Notes under the pieces: generated by a model | What the model saw: only the letters and a program-made list of their open reading frames with translations | Databases searched by the model: none | Told to the model about the DNA's origin: nothing | In this document: positions 1-7,191 of the stretch, piece by piece | Layout: every line of letters begins with the position of its first letter | Numbering within the stretch: position 1 is the first letter of the stretch | Translations under genes and position numbers: made by a program | Source: DATLGB01 sp035540675 | GTDB lineage: Bacteria; Actinomycetota; Thermoleophilia; Solirubrobacterales; Solirubrobacteraceae | NCBI GenBank assembly: GCA_035540675.1 | Contig: DATLGB010000156.1 | Span: forward strand, 1-56,874 | Direction: 5' to 3' | DNA length: 56,874 nucleotides

Positions 1-930
1 CGCCCGCGGCGCGGGTGCCTCGGGCGTGGCGGGCGCGGGCTCGGGTCGCGCGGGCTCGGGTCTCGCGGGCGCAGGCGCGGCCGGGGCCTCGGGCGCCGGC
101 GTCCGCGCGACCTGCCGGCGTGCGGGCGGGGCCGTGGGCTCGCCGGCCGGGACGCCTTCCGCCGCCGCCGGCGTCGCGGGCCGCTCCGGCGCAGGCGCAG
201 GCTCGGGCGCCGCCTCGGGCACGGGCTCGGGCGCCTCCGCAGCACGCGGCTCGGCGGGCTCGGCGCGCTCGGGAGCCGGCCGTCGCGACAGCCGCTGCGG
301 CGCCGGCGGCTCGGGCGCCGGCCCCTCCTCGATGCGCGCGCCGCGTCCGCGGTCGGGCGCGCCCCGCCCCTCGCGCGACAGGCGCTTCGCCATCTCGAGC
401 AGGAACGCGCGGTCCGCGTCGGGATCGGCGGGGGCGCTGCCCACCCAGCCGCCGGCGGCCGGGGGCGGCGCGGCCGGGGCGTCGACGTCCGCCCACGCCT
501 CGACGGCCGCGGCGGGCTCGGCCGGCGCCGCATCGCCCGGCGCATGCGACGGCGTCGCCACCGCCACCGGCGCCGCCACCGCCACCGGCGCCGCGGCGCG
601 CCGCTGCAGCGGCGGGCGCGCGAGCGGCGCGAGCCGCGTCGCCGCCGCCAGGTGCTTCGGCGCGCGCGCCGCGACGACGGCGTCGCTCAGGTGCGCCACG
701 CCCGTGGGGCTGTGCGCGGCGGCCACGGCCGCGCCGAGGCGCGCGACGCCGGCCGGCCGCGCCACCCGGCGCGCCAGGCGCGTCCGCGGGAGATCGCCGG
801 CGCCGCCGACGCGCCGCACCGGCACGGGCGCGCCGGCGCCGGCCGCCGCGGCGCTCTCGCGCCGGACCAGGCGCACGCGCGGGCGCTCGGGCGCCGTCCC
901 GTCGTCTCGATGTCGGCTGCGCTCGTCCAT
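1..930 (-). CDS. Pro/Ala-rich eCIS-locus protein (partial, 3' end outside window)
   Basis: An open frame runs leftward from an ATG at 930-928 to the window edge without a stop. I translated about 310 residues by hand. The first half is Arg/Ala-rich. About residues 150-165 carry a short non-repetitive piece, DADRAFLLEMAKRLSREGRG, and the rest is a Pro/Ala/Glu-rich, surely disordered stretch of PEP and PAP repeats. It starts 4 bases after the DUF6760-like gene, so it belongs to the same leftward transcription unit. No enzyme motif is visible and I cannot name a family. A linker-rich structural or baseplate-associated protein of the injection system is possible but unproven. Confidence 0.6.
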   Translation of the reverse strand, partial: MDERSRHRDDGTAPERPRVRLVRRESAAAAGAGAPVPVRRVGGAGDLPRTRLARRVARPAGVARLGAAVAAAHSPTGVAHLSDAVVAARAPKHLAAATRLAPLARPPLQRRAAAPVAVAAPVAVATPSHAPGDAAPAEPAAAVEAWADVDAPAAPPPAAGGWVGSAPADPDADRAFLLEMAKRLSREGRGAPDRGRGARIEEGPAPEPPAPQRLSRRPAPERAEPAEPRAAEAPEPVPEAAPEPAPAPERPATPAAAEGVPAGEPTAPPARRQVARTPAPEAPAAPAPARPEPARPEPAPATPEAPAPRA

Positions 931-934
931 CCGG

Positions 935-1096
935 TCAGTCCTCGCGGCCGCTCGGTCCTGCCAGCGCGTCCGCCTCGGCCAGGAAGCGCCGGCGGTCCGG
1001 GTGCTCGAGGTCGAGGATCGTGTCGAGCGGCCAGTGCAGGTGGTAGGCGAGACGGGCCGTCTCCGCGAGTAGATCCTCCGGAGACGGCCTCGTCAT
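935..1096 (-). CDS. Small DUF6760-like tail-locus protein
   Basis: A 53-residue protein whose ATG (1096-1094) overlaps the stop of the upstream gene in an ATGA, so translation is probably coupled. The core LAYHLHWPLDTILDLEHPDRRRFL has the tryptophan, the PLD turn and the HPDRRRFL helix that I associate with DUF6760-type small proteins of contractile-tail and eCIS loci. An earlier in-frame ATG exists at 1162, but the stretch it adds is Arg-rich and overlaps the upstream gene by 70 bases, so the 1096 start is preferred. Likely a minor assembly factor. The family name rests on memory of the motif, not a search. Confidence 0.6.
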   Translation of the reverse strand: MTRPSPEDLLAETARLAYHLHWPLDTILDLEHPDRRRFLAEADALAGPSGRED

Positions 1097-1467
1097 TCCC
1101 CCAATCGACCGTCCTCGACTTCGGTCAGATCGACCTCGAACTCGTGCGAGCATTGCGGGCACGCCACCACCCCCACGGCCTCGCCGTCCGTGTTGATGCG
1201 CTCGTAGAGGCGCTGCAGGTGGTCGAAGTCGACCGCGTACAGGCCCTCGATCAGATCCGGCGTCACGTGCTCGACGTCGCCGATGCGCGTGACCGTCCGG
1301 GCCAGCAGCAGGACGCTGAGGTAGGCGTGGTTCGCGCGCACCTCGGCGTCCCGCAGCGGCTCGATCTCGTCGCGCGCCGTCGCCAGCCGCATCACACCTT
1401 CGCGGTGGACGTGGCCGTCGCGGTCCACGTGGCCGCGCGGGAGGGTGAAGGTGACCTCGGTCTGCAT
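1093..1467 (-). CDS. Contractile-tail assembly-type protein with CPxC motif
   Basis: A 124-residue protein directly downstream of the tube gene (26-base gap) and overlapping the next gene. It begins with a phage-tail-like beta segment (QTEVTFTLPRGHVDRDGHVHREGVMRLATARDE), followed by helices and a C-terminal VACPQCSHEFEVDL segment resembling half of a zinc ribbon. Position and length match the tail-assembly/chaperone-type gene that follows the tube gene in many contractile tail and eCIS operons. That is known context; the chaperone role here is inference. It is probably cytoplasmic and acts while tube and sheath polymerise. Confidence 0.55.
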   Translation of the reverse strand: MQTEVTFTLPRGHVDRDGHVHREGVMRLATARDEIEPLRDAEVRANHAYLSVLLLARTVTRIGDVEHVTPDLIEGLYAVDFDHLQRLYERINTDGEAVGVVACPQCSHEFEVDLTEVEDGRLGE

Positions 1468-1492
1468 CGGCGTCCGGCCCGTCGCGGGAGGC

Positions 1493-1939
1493 CTAGGCCT
1501 CCCGCTTGGCGGTCGTGTAGCTCAGGCTCATGCTCTCGATCGCCACGCCGCCGCCGCCGGCCTCCGAAGCCGACGCGGAGTACGAGGAGATCCAGGCGTT
1601 CTCCAGGCTCCAGGTCATGACCGTCTGCTGCTTGTGGTCGAGCAACTCGAGCTTGCAGAGCTTCGTGTTGCCGGCCGGGCCCTCCTCGGCGATCTTCATG
1701 AACCAGTCGTACATCGACTTCTTGTCGTCGATGCCGCGGGTGAGCTGGATGTCGGACCAGTTGAGGTGCGCGGGGGCGTGGATCTCCTCGTTGCCGCCCT
1801 GCTGGTCGTAGACCTTCTTGGCGTCCTGCGTGATCGTGCCGCTGGGCAGCGTGCACGACATGAACAGGCCGTCGCCCTCGGCGCCTCCGATGTCCATCTT
1901 GATGAACGCGACGGGGACAAGGTGCCTCTCGTCAGGCAT
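1493..1939 (-). CDS. eCIS/phage-tail inner tube protein (gp19-like)
   Basis: A 148-residue protein of the T4 gp19-like tube family. It opens MPDERHLVPVAFIKMDIGG, continues with a beta-rich core, and near the C-terminus has LENAWISSYSAS and AIESMSLSYT, typical of gp19/Hcp-fold tube subunits. Hexamers of such proteins stack to form the inner tube propelled by sheath contraction. The start is the ATG at 1939, preceded by an AAGGAG ribosome site in the 39-base gap after the sheath gene. Sheath followed by tube is the canonical order. Length fits the family (about 140-150 residues). Confidence 0.87.
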   Translation of the reverse strand: MPDERHLVPVAFIKMDIGGAEGDGLFMSCTLPSGTITQDAKKVYDQQGGNEEIHAPAHLNWSDIQLTRGIDDKKSMYDWFMKIAEEGPAGNTKLCKLELLDHKQQTVMTWSLENAWISSYSASASEAGGGGVAIESMSLSYTTAKREA

Positions 1940-1978
1940 GCTGGGTTCTCCTTTTCGTCAGTCGAAGATGTGGATCGG

Positions 1979-3535
1979 TTACTCGGCGACCTCGGCCTCG
2001 CCGCCGCCGCCGCTGAACTGGCTCAGGCGGAAGATCACGAACTCGGCGGGCTTGACCGGCGCGATGCCGATCTCGCAGATGACCTGGCCGGCCTCGATCA
2101 CCTCGGGCGGGTTGGTCTCCTCGTCGCACTTGACGAAGAACGCCTGATCCGGCGAGGTGCCGAACAGCGCGCCGTCGCGCCAGACGCGGGTGAGGAAGTT
2201 CGTCGCCGAGATCTTCAGCGACATCCACAGCCGGTGGTCGTTGGGCTCGAACACGCTCCACTGCGTGCCCTCGATGATCGACTCGGCGACGTAGTTGAAC
2301 AGCCGCCGGACGTTGATGTACCGCCACTCCGGGTCGCTCGACAGCGTGCGCGCGCCCCAGATGCGGATGCCGCGGCCCGGGAACGAGCGGATGCAGTTGA
2401 TGCCCACCTTGTTGAGGCCGCCCTGCTCGGCCTGCGTGATCTGGAAGGCCAGCCCGTTGGCGCCCATGATCACCTCGTTGGCGGGCGCCTTGTGCACGCC
2501 GCGGCGCGCGTCCGTGCGGCACCACACCCCGGCCACGTGGCCGGACGGCGGGACCGTGATCGGCCGGTTGCTCAGCGGGTCCATGACCTCGACCCACGGG
2601 TAGTACAGCGCGCCCATCTTGGAGTCGTAGCCGGCGGCGTTCATCCGCCACTCGAGGATCTCCTGCGGCAGCAGGTCGGGCGGCGCGTCGAGGATCGCCA
2701 TCCGGTCGCCCATGTTCTCGCAGTGCGCGAGCATCTTCCCCTGCAGGTCGCGCAGCTTGGCGTCGTCGCCGTTGCGCGCGAGCGTCATCGCGTCGGGCAT
2801 GCAGACCATCGTGATCTCGTCGACCGCGGCCAGGCTGCCCATCCCGCGGCGGCGCGCGACGTCGCCCTCGAAGTCGCCCGAGTCGACCTTCTCGACCTTG
2901 ACCGCGGGCGCCGACAGCGAGTAGCTGCCGGTGGCGGGGACGCGCTGCTCCTCGGGCAGCGACGCGCCCGTCTCCTCGATCTTGATGAGCTTCGACGACG
3001 CGTTGACCTTGGTGGCCAGGTTCGTCCGGCCCTTCTTGAGCGTCAGGCCCTCGAACTCCTCGCGGTCCGGCCCGGCGGTGACGACGATGCGGTAGCTCTT
3101 CTCGTCCGGCTTGTCGGCGGCCGTGGGCTCCTCGGAGACCTCGACCTGGACCTGCTCGGAGACGTCGGGCAGCTGCGAGATCGTGTACGCCTCGACGCCC
3201 TTGTCGGCCGCCGCCGGCAGCGCGGCGCGCGGCGCGGCGCCGTTGCCGTCGGCGCCCACGCGGACCACCCAGCAGGTGCTGCCGCCGTTGAGGAAGAAGC
3301 CGTAGACGCTGTGGGCGAGGTAGGCGCCCTCCATGAACGGCCCGTTGTCGGGGTTGCTCGGGTCGCCGAAGATCGTCGAGAACTGGGTCCAGTTCGAGAT
3401 CCGCATCGGCCGGTTGACGGGGCCGCCGGGCGCGAGGCCGACGAAGGCGGCGATCGACGTCCCGACGCCCTCGATCGGCTTGGACGCTGACGGAACCTCC
3501 TCGACGTAGACCCCGGGGGTCAGATAGGTCGGCAT
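1979..3535 (-). CDS. eCIS contractile tail sheath protein
   Basis: A 518-residue sheath subunit. The N-terminus MPTYLTPGVYVEEVPSASKPI is the classic sheath opening. Residues about 25-100 contain GTSIAAFVGLAP and VYGFFLNGGSTCWVVRV. The C-terminal half holds GLAFQITQAEQGGLNKVGINCIR, RGIRIWGARTLSSDPEWRYINVRRL and a final beta strand (AEFVIFRLSQF), all conserved in T4 gp18/PVC sheaths. Residues about 110-230 form a variable insertion, normally the exposed part. Start ATG 3535 has a GAGGAG site and lies 1 base after the receiver-like gene. It assembles around the tube and powers contraction. Confidence 0.93.
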   Translation of the reverse strand: MPTYLTPGVYVEEVPSASKPIEGVGTSIAAFVGLAPGGPVNRPMRISNWTQFSTIFGDPSNPDNGPFMEGAYLAHSVYGFFLNGGSTCWVVRVGADGNGAAPRAALPAAADKGVEAYTISQLPDVSEQVQVEVSEEPTAADKPDEKSYRIVVTAGPDREEFEGLTLKKGRTNLATKVNASSKLIKIEETGASLPEEQRVPATGSYSLSAPAVKVEKVDSGDFEGDVARRRGMGSLAAVDEITMVCMPDAMTLARNGDDAKLRDLQGKMLAHCENMGDRMAILDAPPDLLPQEILEWRMNAAGYDSKMGALYYPWVEVMDPLSNRPITVPPSGHVAGVWCRTDARRGVHKAPANEVIMGANGLAFQITQAEQGGLNKVGINCIRSFPGRGIRIWGARTLSSDPEWRYINVRRLFNYVAESIIEGTQWSVFEPNDHRLWMSLKISATNFLTRVWRDGALFGTSPDQAFFVKCDEETNPPEVIEAGQVICEIGIAPVKPAEFVIFRLSQFSGGGGEAEVAE

Positions 3536-3536
3536 G

Positions 3537-3935
3537 TCACTCCTCGCTTGGACTTTTCAGCGGCTGGCGGCCGGCGGCCACTTCTCGGCGCAGGTCGTCC
3601 GGGACGGTCGCCCAGACGAGCCTGGCGGCGTCTGACCCCGGGTCGAGCACCTCGAGCAGTGACTCGTCGCGGGCCCAGAGGATCACCTTGGTGGTGGGCG
3701 AGACCCGGCGGACCCGCGCGCACAGCGCTCGCGATCCCCCGTCGTCGCGGTCGAGCACCACGACGTCCGGCAGCAGTCGGCTCGCCTCGTCCACGACCCG
3801 CGCCGGCACGCGCTCGCGGCCGACGACCCGGATTCCGGCCTCCGTCAGCACCGCGGTCAGCCCGAGCGCCATGATCGGCTCGAGGTTGCCGATGACCACG
3901 CGCGGCGTTGACGGCTCCCGGTCCACCGGAGCCAC
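3537..3935 (-). CDS. Stand-alone receiver-like protein in the eCIS operon
   Basis: A 132-residue protein resembling an isolated response-regulator receiver domain. PRVVIGNLEPIMALGLTAVL looks like the first strand and helix, and LLPDVVVLDRDDGGSRALCARV contains the strand ending in a candidate phosphoacceptor aspartate. The usual N-terminal acidic pair is not evident, and there is no HTH or other output domain, so it may not be a working phospho-switch. It starts at GTG 3935, 72 bases after the DUF4255 gene, and ends 1 base before the sheath start, so it is co-transcribed with structural genes. A regulatory or scaffold role is inference. Confidence 0.62.
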   Translation of the reverse strand: MAPVDREPSTPRVVIGNLEPIMALGLTAVLTEAGIRVVGRERVPARVVDEASRLLPDVVVLDRDDGGSRALCARVRRVSPTTKVILWARDESLLEVLDPGSDAARLVWATVPDDLRREVAAGRQPLKSPSEE

Positions 3936-4007
3936 CCTCGCCGACGCGGGGTGCGGCGGTACAGGGGGCGCAGGGCAGTGTTTCGGGCACGTCGGTTGCC
4001 CCTTCGG

Positions 4008-4871
4008 TCAGCGTTTGCGCGCCCGCGCGCCGTCGAGGACGAGATCGGTCTCGCGTCCGGGGATCTCGACGCTCGCCTCGCCCTGGCGGCCGTCGGCGGT
4101 GCGCGCCATCACCCGGTGGCTCCCGGGCTGCACGCGGTCGAAGACGTAGCGGCCGTCGCGGTCGCTGGACGTCCAGGCTCCGAGCTCGGGGATGGTGACC
4201 CAGGCGTCGGCGATCGGCGCGCCCTCGCCGTCGAGGATCGTCCCGCCGAAGCGGTGCAGCTCCTGCATCGTTCCGCGGGGGCCGTCGAGCAGGCGCGTGC
4301 GCGTGCTCTGCGTGCGCACCTCCGGGCCGCGCACGTAGACCGAGCCGGACTCGATGGACATCCGCACCGCGAAGTCGACCGACGGCTTGTACTGGCCGCC
4401 GACCGCCGTCCAGAAGTCCGCCTTCTCCTCCATCGGCTTGCCCACGATCGTCTCGATCGTGCCGGCGCCCGCCAGGCGCCCCTCGAGCAGGTCGGCCGGC
4501 ATCTGGCGGTGCGAGTACAGGATCGAGAGCAGCTGGCTGAGCAGCCGGTGCTCGTCCTCGATCGCCTTCGTCCAGGCGGTGATCGCGTAGGTGGCCTCCA
4601 GCCGCAGCGACGGCGGGCGCATCTCGGCGCGCCCGTTGGCCCGGTTCTCCGACACCGACACCGCCGACTGGCCGTCCGCCTCGCGCAGGTCGTAGAGGAA
4701 CAGGTTCACCGTCGGGCCCGTCAACTTCCCGGACCACTCACGCGACGGCGCCTCGAAGGCGATCTCGACGCCTCCGAAGCCATGCCGCTCCAGCTCGCGC
4801 TTGAGCAGGCTCCGCAGCGCCTCGTCGAGGTCCGCGAGGGAGGTGTTGAGCGGGACGTCCACGACCAGCAC
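4008..4871 (-). CDS. DUF4255 (Pvc16-like) eCIS protein with C-terminal Ig-like domain
   Basis: A 287-residue protein. Residues 1 to about 190 match the DUF4255/Pvc16 pattern seen in injection-system loci (NTSLADLDEALRSLL; TVNLFLYDLRE; LRLEATYAITAW; EHRLLSQLLSILYSHRQMP). Pvc16-type proteins act at the distal end of the particle as cap/terminator. Residues about 205-280 add a carboxypeptidase-regulatory/Ig-like beta-sandwich (GGTILDGEGAPIADAWVTI, DGRYVFDRVQPGSHRV), so it is a fusion that could display a surface domain. The GTG start at 4871 has a TAGGGT element ending 6 bases upstream, suggesting leaderless transcription from the divergent intergenic region. First gene of this leftward run. Confidence 0.83.
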   Translation of the reverse strand: MLVVDVPLNTSLADLDEALRSLLKRELERHGFGGVEIAFEAPSREWSGKLTGPTVNLFLYDLREADGQSAVSVSENRANGRAEMRPPSLRLEATYAITAWTKAIEDEHRLLSQLLSILYSHRQMPADLLEGRLAGAGTIETIVGKPMEEKADFWTAVGGQYKPSVDFAVRMSIESGSVYVRGPEVRTQSTRTRLLDGPRGTMQELHRFGGTILDGEGAPIADAWVTIPELGAWTSSDRDGRYVFDRVQPGSHRVMARTADGRQGEASVEIPGRETDLVLDGARARKR

Positions 4872-4877
4872 CGCCCG

Positions 4878-4883
4878 ACCCTA
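4878..4883 (-). promoter_or_regulatory. -10 element TAGGGT (leaderless) for the DUF4255 gene
   Basis: TAGGGT reads leftward and ends 6 bases before the GTG at 4871. It fits the TANNNT spacing repeated across the window. No convincing -35 was seen. Confidence 0.45.
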
Positions 4884-4923
4884 AACAGCCCTTCCGCGGC
4901 TGTGGGAAAAAAACCTGTCGCGG

Positions 4924-4929
4924 TAGGTT
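4924..4929 (+). promoter_or_regulatory. -10 element TAGGTT (leaderless) for the methyltransferase
   Basis: TAGGTT ends 9 bases before the ATG at 4939. Together with the leftward element at 4878-4883 it makes the 67-base gap 4872-4938 a divergent promoter region. Confidence 0.45.
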
Positions 4930-4938
4930 CCGGTCGTC

Positions 4939-6357
4939 ATGCCCCCGACGCCCTACGACGAGTTCCCCTACGAGAGCCTGCCGTACGAGGAGACGCACCC
5001 GGACCGCATCGCGGCGATCGCCGTCCTGCACGGGCTCGAGCCGCCGCGGCCGTCGACCGCGCGGGTGCTCGAGCTGGGGTGCGGCAGCGGCGCGAACGCC
5101 GTCGCCACGGCCTACGCCTACCCGCACGCGCGGGTCGTCGGCATCGACCTCGCGGAGACGGCGATCGCCGAGGCGAGCGCGCTGGCGGCGGAGGTCGGCG
5201 CGCCGAACGCGACGTTCGCCGCGGCCGATCTGGCGGAGCTGGCGGACGGGCGCCTGGGCGAGTTCGACTACGTCGTCGCCCACGGCGTCTACGCGTGGGT
5301 GCCGCCGGCGACCCGCGAGGCGCTGCTGGAGGCGGCGCGGGCGCACCTCTCCGAGCACGGCGTCGCCTACGTCTCCTTCAACAGCCAGCCCGGCGGGCAC
5401 TTCCGCCGCGCGCTGCGCGACCTGGCGCTGTGGTGGGTGCGCGACGTCGCCGACGAGGGCGAGCGGGCCGAGCGCGCGCGGGCGCTGTTCGACGAGCTCT
5501 ACGACCTGCGGGCCTCCGACGACCCGTACGGCTCGCTGCTGGGCCGCGAGCTCGACGCGCTGCGCAAGTCGGCCACCTACCTGATCCACGACCTGCTCAG
5601 CGACCACTGGCGGCCGGTGTGGTTTCACGAGTTCGCCGCGGCCGCCGCGCGGCACGGCCTGCGCTACGTCGCCGAATCGCGCTTCGAGCGCCTGCGCGAC
5701 GGCCACTGGCCCGACGGCGTCGAGGCGCGCCTGGACGCGCTCGCCGGCGGCGACCGGATCGCGCGCACGCAGCTCGGCGACGTGCTCGGGTTCGAGCGCT
5801 TCCGGGCGACGCTCGTGTGCCACGCGCGCCGCGACGTGGCCGACCGCCCCGACCTCACCCGCATCGAGCGGCTGCGGCTGCGCATCCAGGCGCCGCCGCG
5901 CGAGGAGGACCCGGAGCCGGTGCGAGCGGCGCTGGCGGCGCTGCTCGAGCGCGCGCCGCGCCCCGTCCCGTTCGCCGAGCTGCACGCCGCGACCGGCGGC
6001 GACGCCGGCGCCCTGGCGCGGGCGCTCTACGACGCCGCCTACCGCGGCCAGGTGGCGATGCACCTCGACCCGCCGGAGATCGGCGACCCGCGCGCCGAGC
6101 GCCCGCTCGTGAGCGCGTTCGCGCGCCGTCAGGCCGCGCGCGGCGGGGTCACCGGGACGCTCTACAACCGCTCGATCGGCGTCAGCGGCGAGACCGAGCG
6201 CCGGCTGCTGACCCTGCTCGACGGCACGCGCGACCGCGACGAGGTGCTCGCCGCGCTCGGCGCCGACGGCCGCCCGGCGCTGACGCGCGACGCGCTCGAC
6301 GCCACGCTCGTCGACCTCGCGGGCGTCGGGCTGCTCGCGCCCGCTCGCGACGGCTAG
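4939..6357 (+). CDS. Class I SAM methyltransferase with PKMT-type regulatory region
   Basis: A 472-residue protein. The N-terminal YDEFPYESLPYEETHPDRIAAIA leader and motif I VLELGCGSGANAVATA (about residues 43-58) mark the SAM-binding fold. GIDLAETAI is motif II, and FDYVVAHGVYAWVP is the family-specific active-site strand. From about residue 190 comes the region I assign to the methyltransferase regulatory domain (MethyTransf_Reg, as in rickettsial protein-lysine methyltransferases), then a C-terminal winged-helix-like segment (LLTLLDGTRDRDEVLAAL). It is the only rightward gene in the injection-system block and abuts the AAC(3) gene tail to tail with TAG/CTA stops touching. Modification of an eCIS or surface protein is a reasonable guess only. 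Confidence 0.82.
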   Translation: MPPTPYDEFPYESLPYEETHPDRIAAIAVLHGLEPPRPSTARVLELGCGSGANAVATAYAYPHARVVGIDLAETAIAEASALAAEVGAPNATFAAADLAELADGRLGEFDYVVAHGVYAWVPPATREALLEAARAHLSEHGVAYVSFNSQPGGHFRRALRDLALWWVRDVADEGERAERARALFDELYDLRASDDPYGSLLGRELDALRKSATYLIHDLLSDHWRPVWFHEFAAAAARHGLRYVAESRFERLRDGHWPDGVEARLDALAGGDRIARTQLGDVLGFERFRATLVCHARRDVADRPDLTRIERLRLRIQAPPREEDPEPVRAALAALLERAPRPVPFAELHAATGGDAGALARALYDAAYRGQVAMHLDPPEIGDPRAERPLVSAFARRQAARGGVTGTLYNRSIGVSGETERRLLTLLDGTRDRDEVLAALGADGRPALTRDALDATLVDLAGVGLLAPARDG

Positions 6358-7191
6358 CTAACCGAAGGTCCGCTCCATCCAGGCGGCGCCGAAGGCGGCG
6401 GTCGCGTCCGCCTCGAACAGGTGGCAGGTGGCGGCGCCGACCGTCCCGCTCGCGCCGATGCCGGCGGCGAGCGCCTCGCGCCCGATCACGGCGAACGCGT
6501 CCTCCGGAAGGTCGAGGTCCTCGTAGCGGAACGCGCCCCGGGTCGTGTCGATGTCGGTGTAGGTGCGGTCCTCGGCGCCGCCCGGTGTCGCGACGCGCAC
6601 GCCAAAGGTCACGCGGCGCTTGGGCTCCACCCGGGCGAGGCTCTCGGAGTGGTGCAGCAGCGTGAGCGTGTCGAGCGGCGCGCCGAGCATCAGCACCTGG
6701 CCGCCGGCCTCGGCGAGCCGGGCGAACGGGCTGCGGGCGCCGTAGGCGTCGTCGCCGGGATGGTCGGCCGTCAGCCAGCGCGCGCGGGGCCCGACGGCGA
6801 CGACGCTCGCCTCGGGATGGGCGCTGCGCTCGGCGCCGGGCCACGTGCGCACCCGTTCGGGGATCCGGCCGTGGTCGCGGGCGGCCTCGCCCGTGTCGAG
6901 GTGGAACACGGGCGGGTCGGCGCGGTAGGCGTCGCGGTGCTCGGGCGGCCAGTTCTCCGCGTGGTAGACGTGCTCCTGCCACGACGCGTACGCCATCAGC
7001 GTCCCGCCGGGGCCGAGCGCGCCGAGCAGCGCGCGCACGACGCCCTCGCTGCCGCCGATCACCCAGCCCAGCGCGCTCATGCGCGCGTGGACCATCGTCA
7101 CCCCGCCCGGGCGGACCCCGAGCCGGCGCAGGTCGTCCGCCAGCCGTGCCGGGGTGACCGCCGGGGGCGGCGGGTCAGTCGCCGCGGCCAT
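6358..7191 (-). CDS. AAC(3)-family (aminoglycoside N3-) acetyltransferase
   Basis: A 277-residue member of the antibiotic N-acetyltransferase AAC(3) family (usual length about 260-290). Visible motifs: MVHARMSALGWVIGG (residues about 33-47), LMAYASWQEH, RSAHPEASVVAVGPRARWL (includes the conserved HP), YGARSPFARL, and MLGAPLDTLTLLHHSE with the conserved histidines. These enzymes use acetyl-CoA to acetylate the 3-amino group of deoxystreptamine aminoglycosides; some relatives act on other amines. Its ATG lies 17 bases inside the 3' end of the eCIS ATPase gene, so it is translationally coupled to it. That placement is unusual. True substrate unknown. Confidence 0.88.
   Translation of the reverse strand: MAAATDPPPPAVTPARLADDLRRLGVRPGGVTMVHARMSALGWVIGGSEGVVRALLGALGPGGTLMAYASWQEHVYHAENWPPEHRDAYRADPPVFHLDTGEAARDHGRIPERVRTWPGAERSAHPEASVVAVGPRARWLTADHPGDDAYGARSPFARLAEAGGQVLMLGAPLDTLTLLHHSESLARVEPKRRVTFGVRVATPGGAEDRTYTDIDTTRGAFRYEDLDLPEDAFAVIGREALAAGIGASGTVGAATCHLFEADATAAFGAAWMERTFG

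Noticed and set aside
15..1620. Long rightward Arg/Pro-rich open frames over 15-1620
   Set aside because: Low-complexity shadows of the leftward Pro/Ala-rich, DUF6760-like and tail-assembly genes; no motif, no ribosome site, wrong strand for the operon.
4939..6357. Methyltransferase as a recent mobile insertion into the eCIS locus
   Set aside because: No inverted repeats, target duplication or transposase were seen, and base composition looks like the neighbours.
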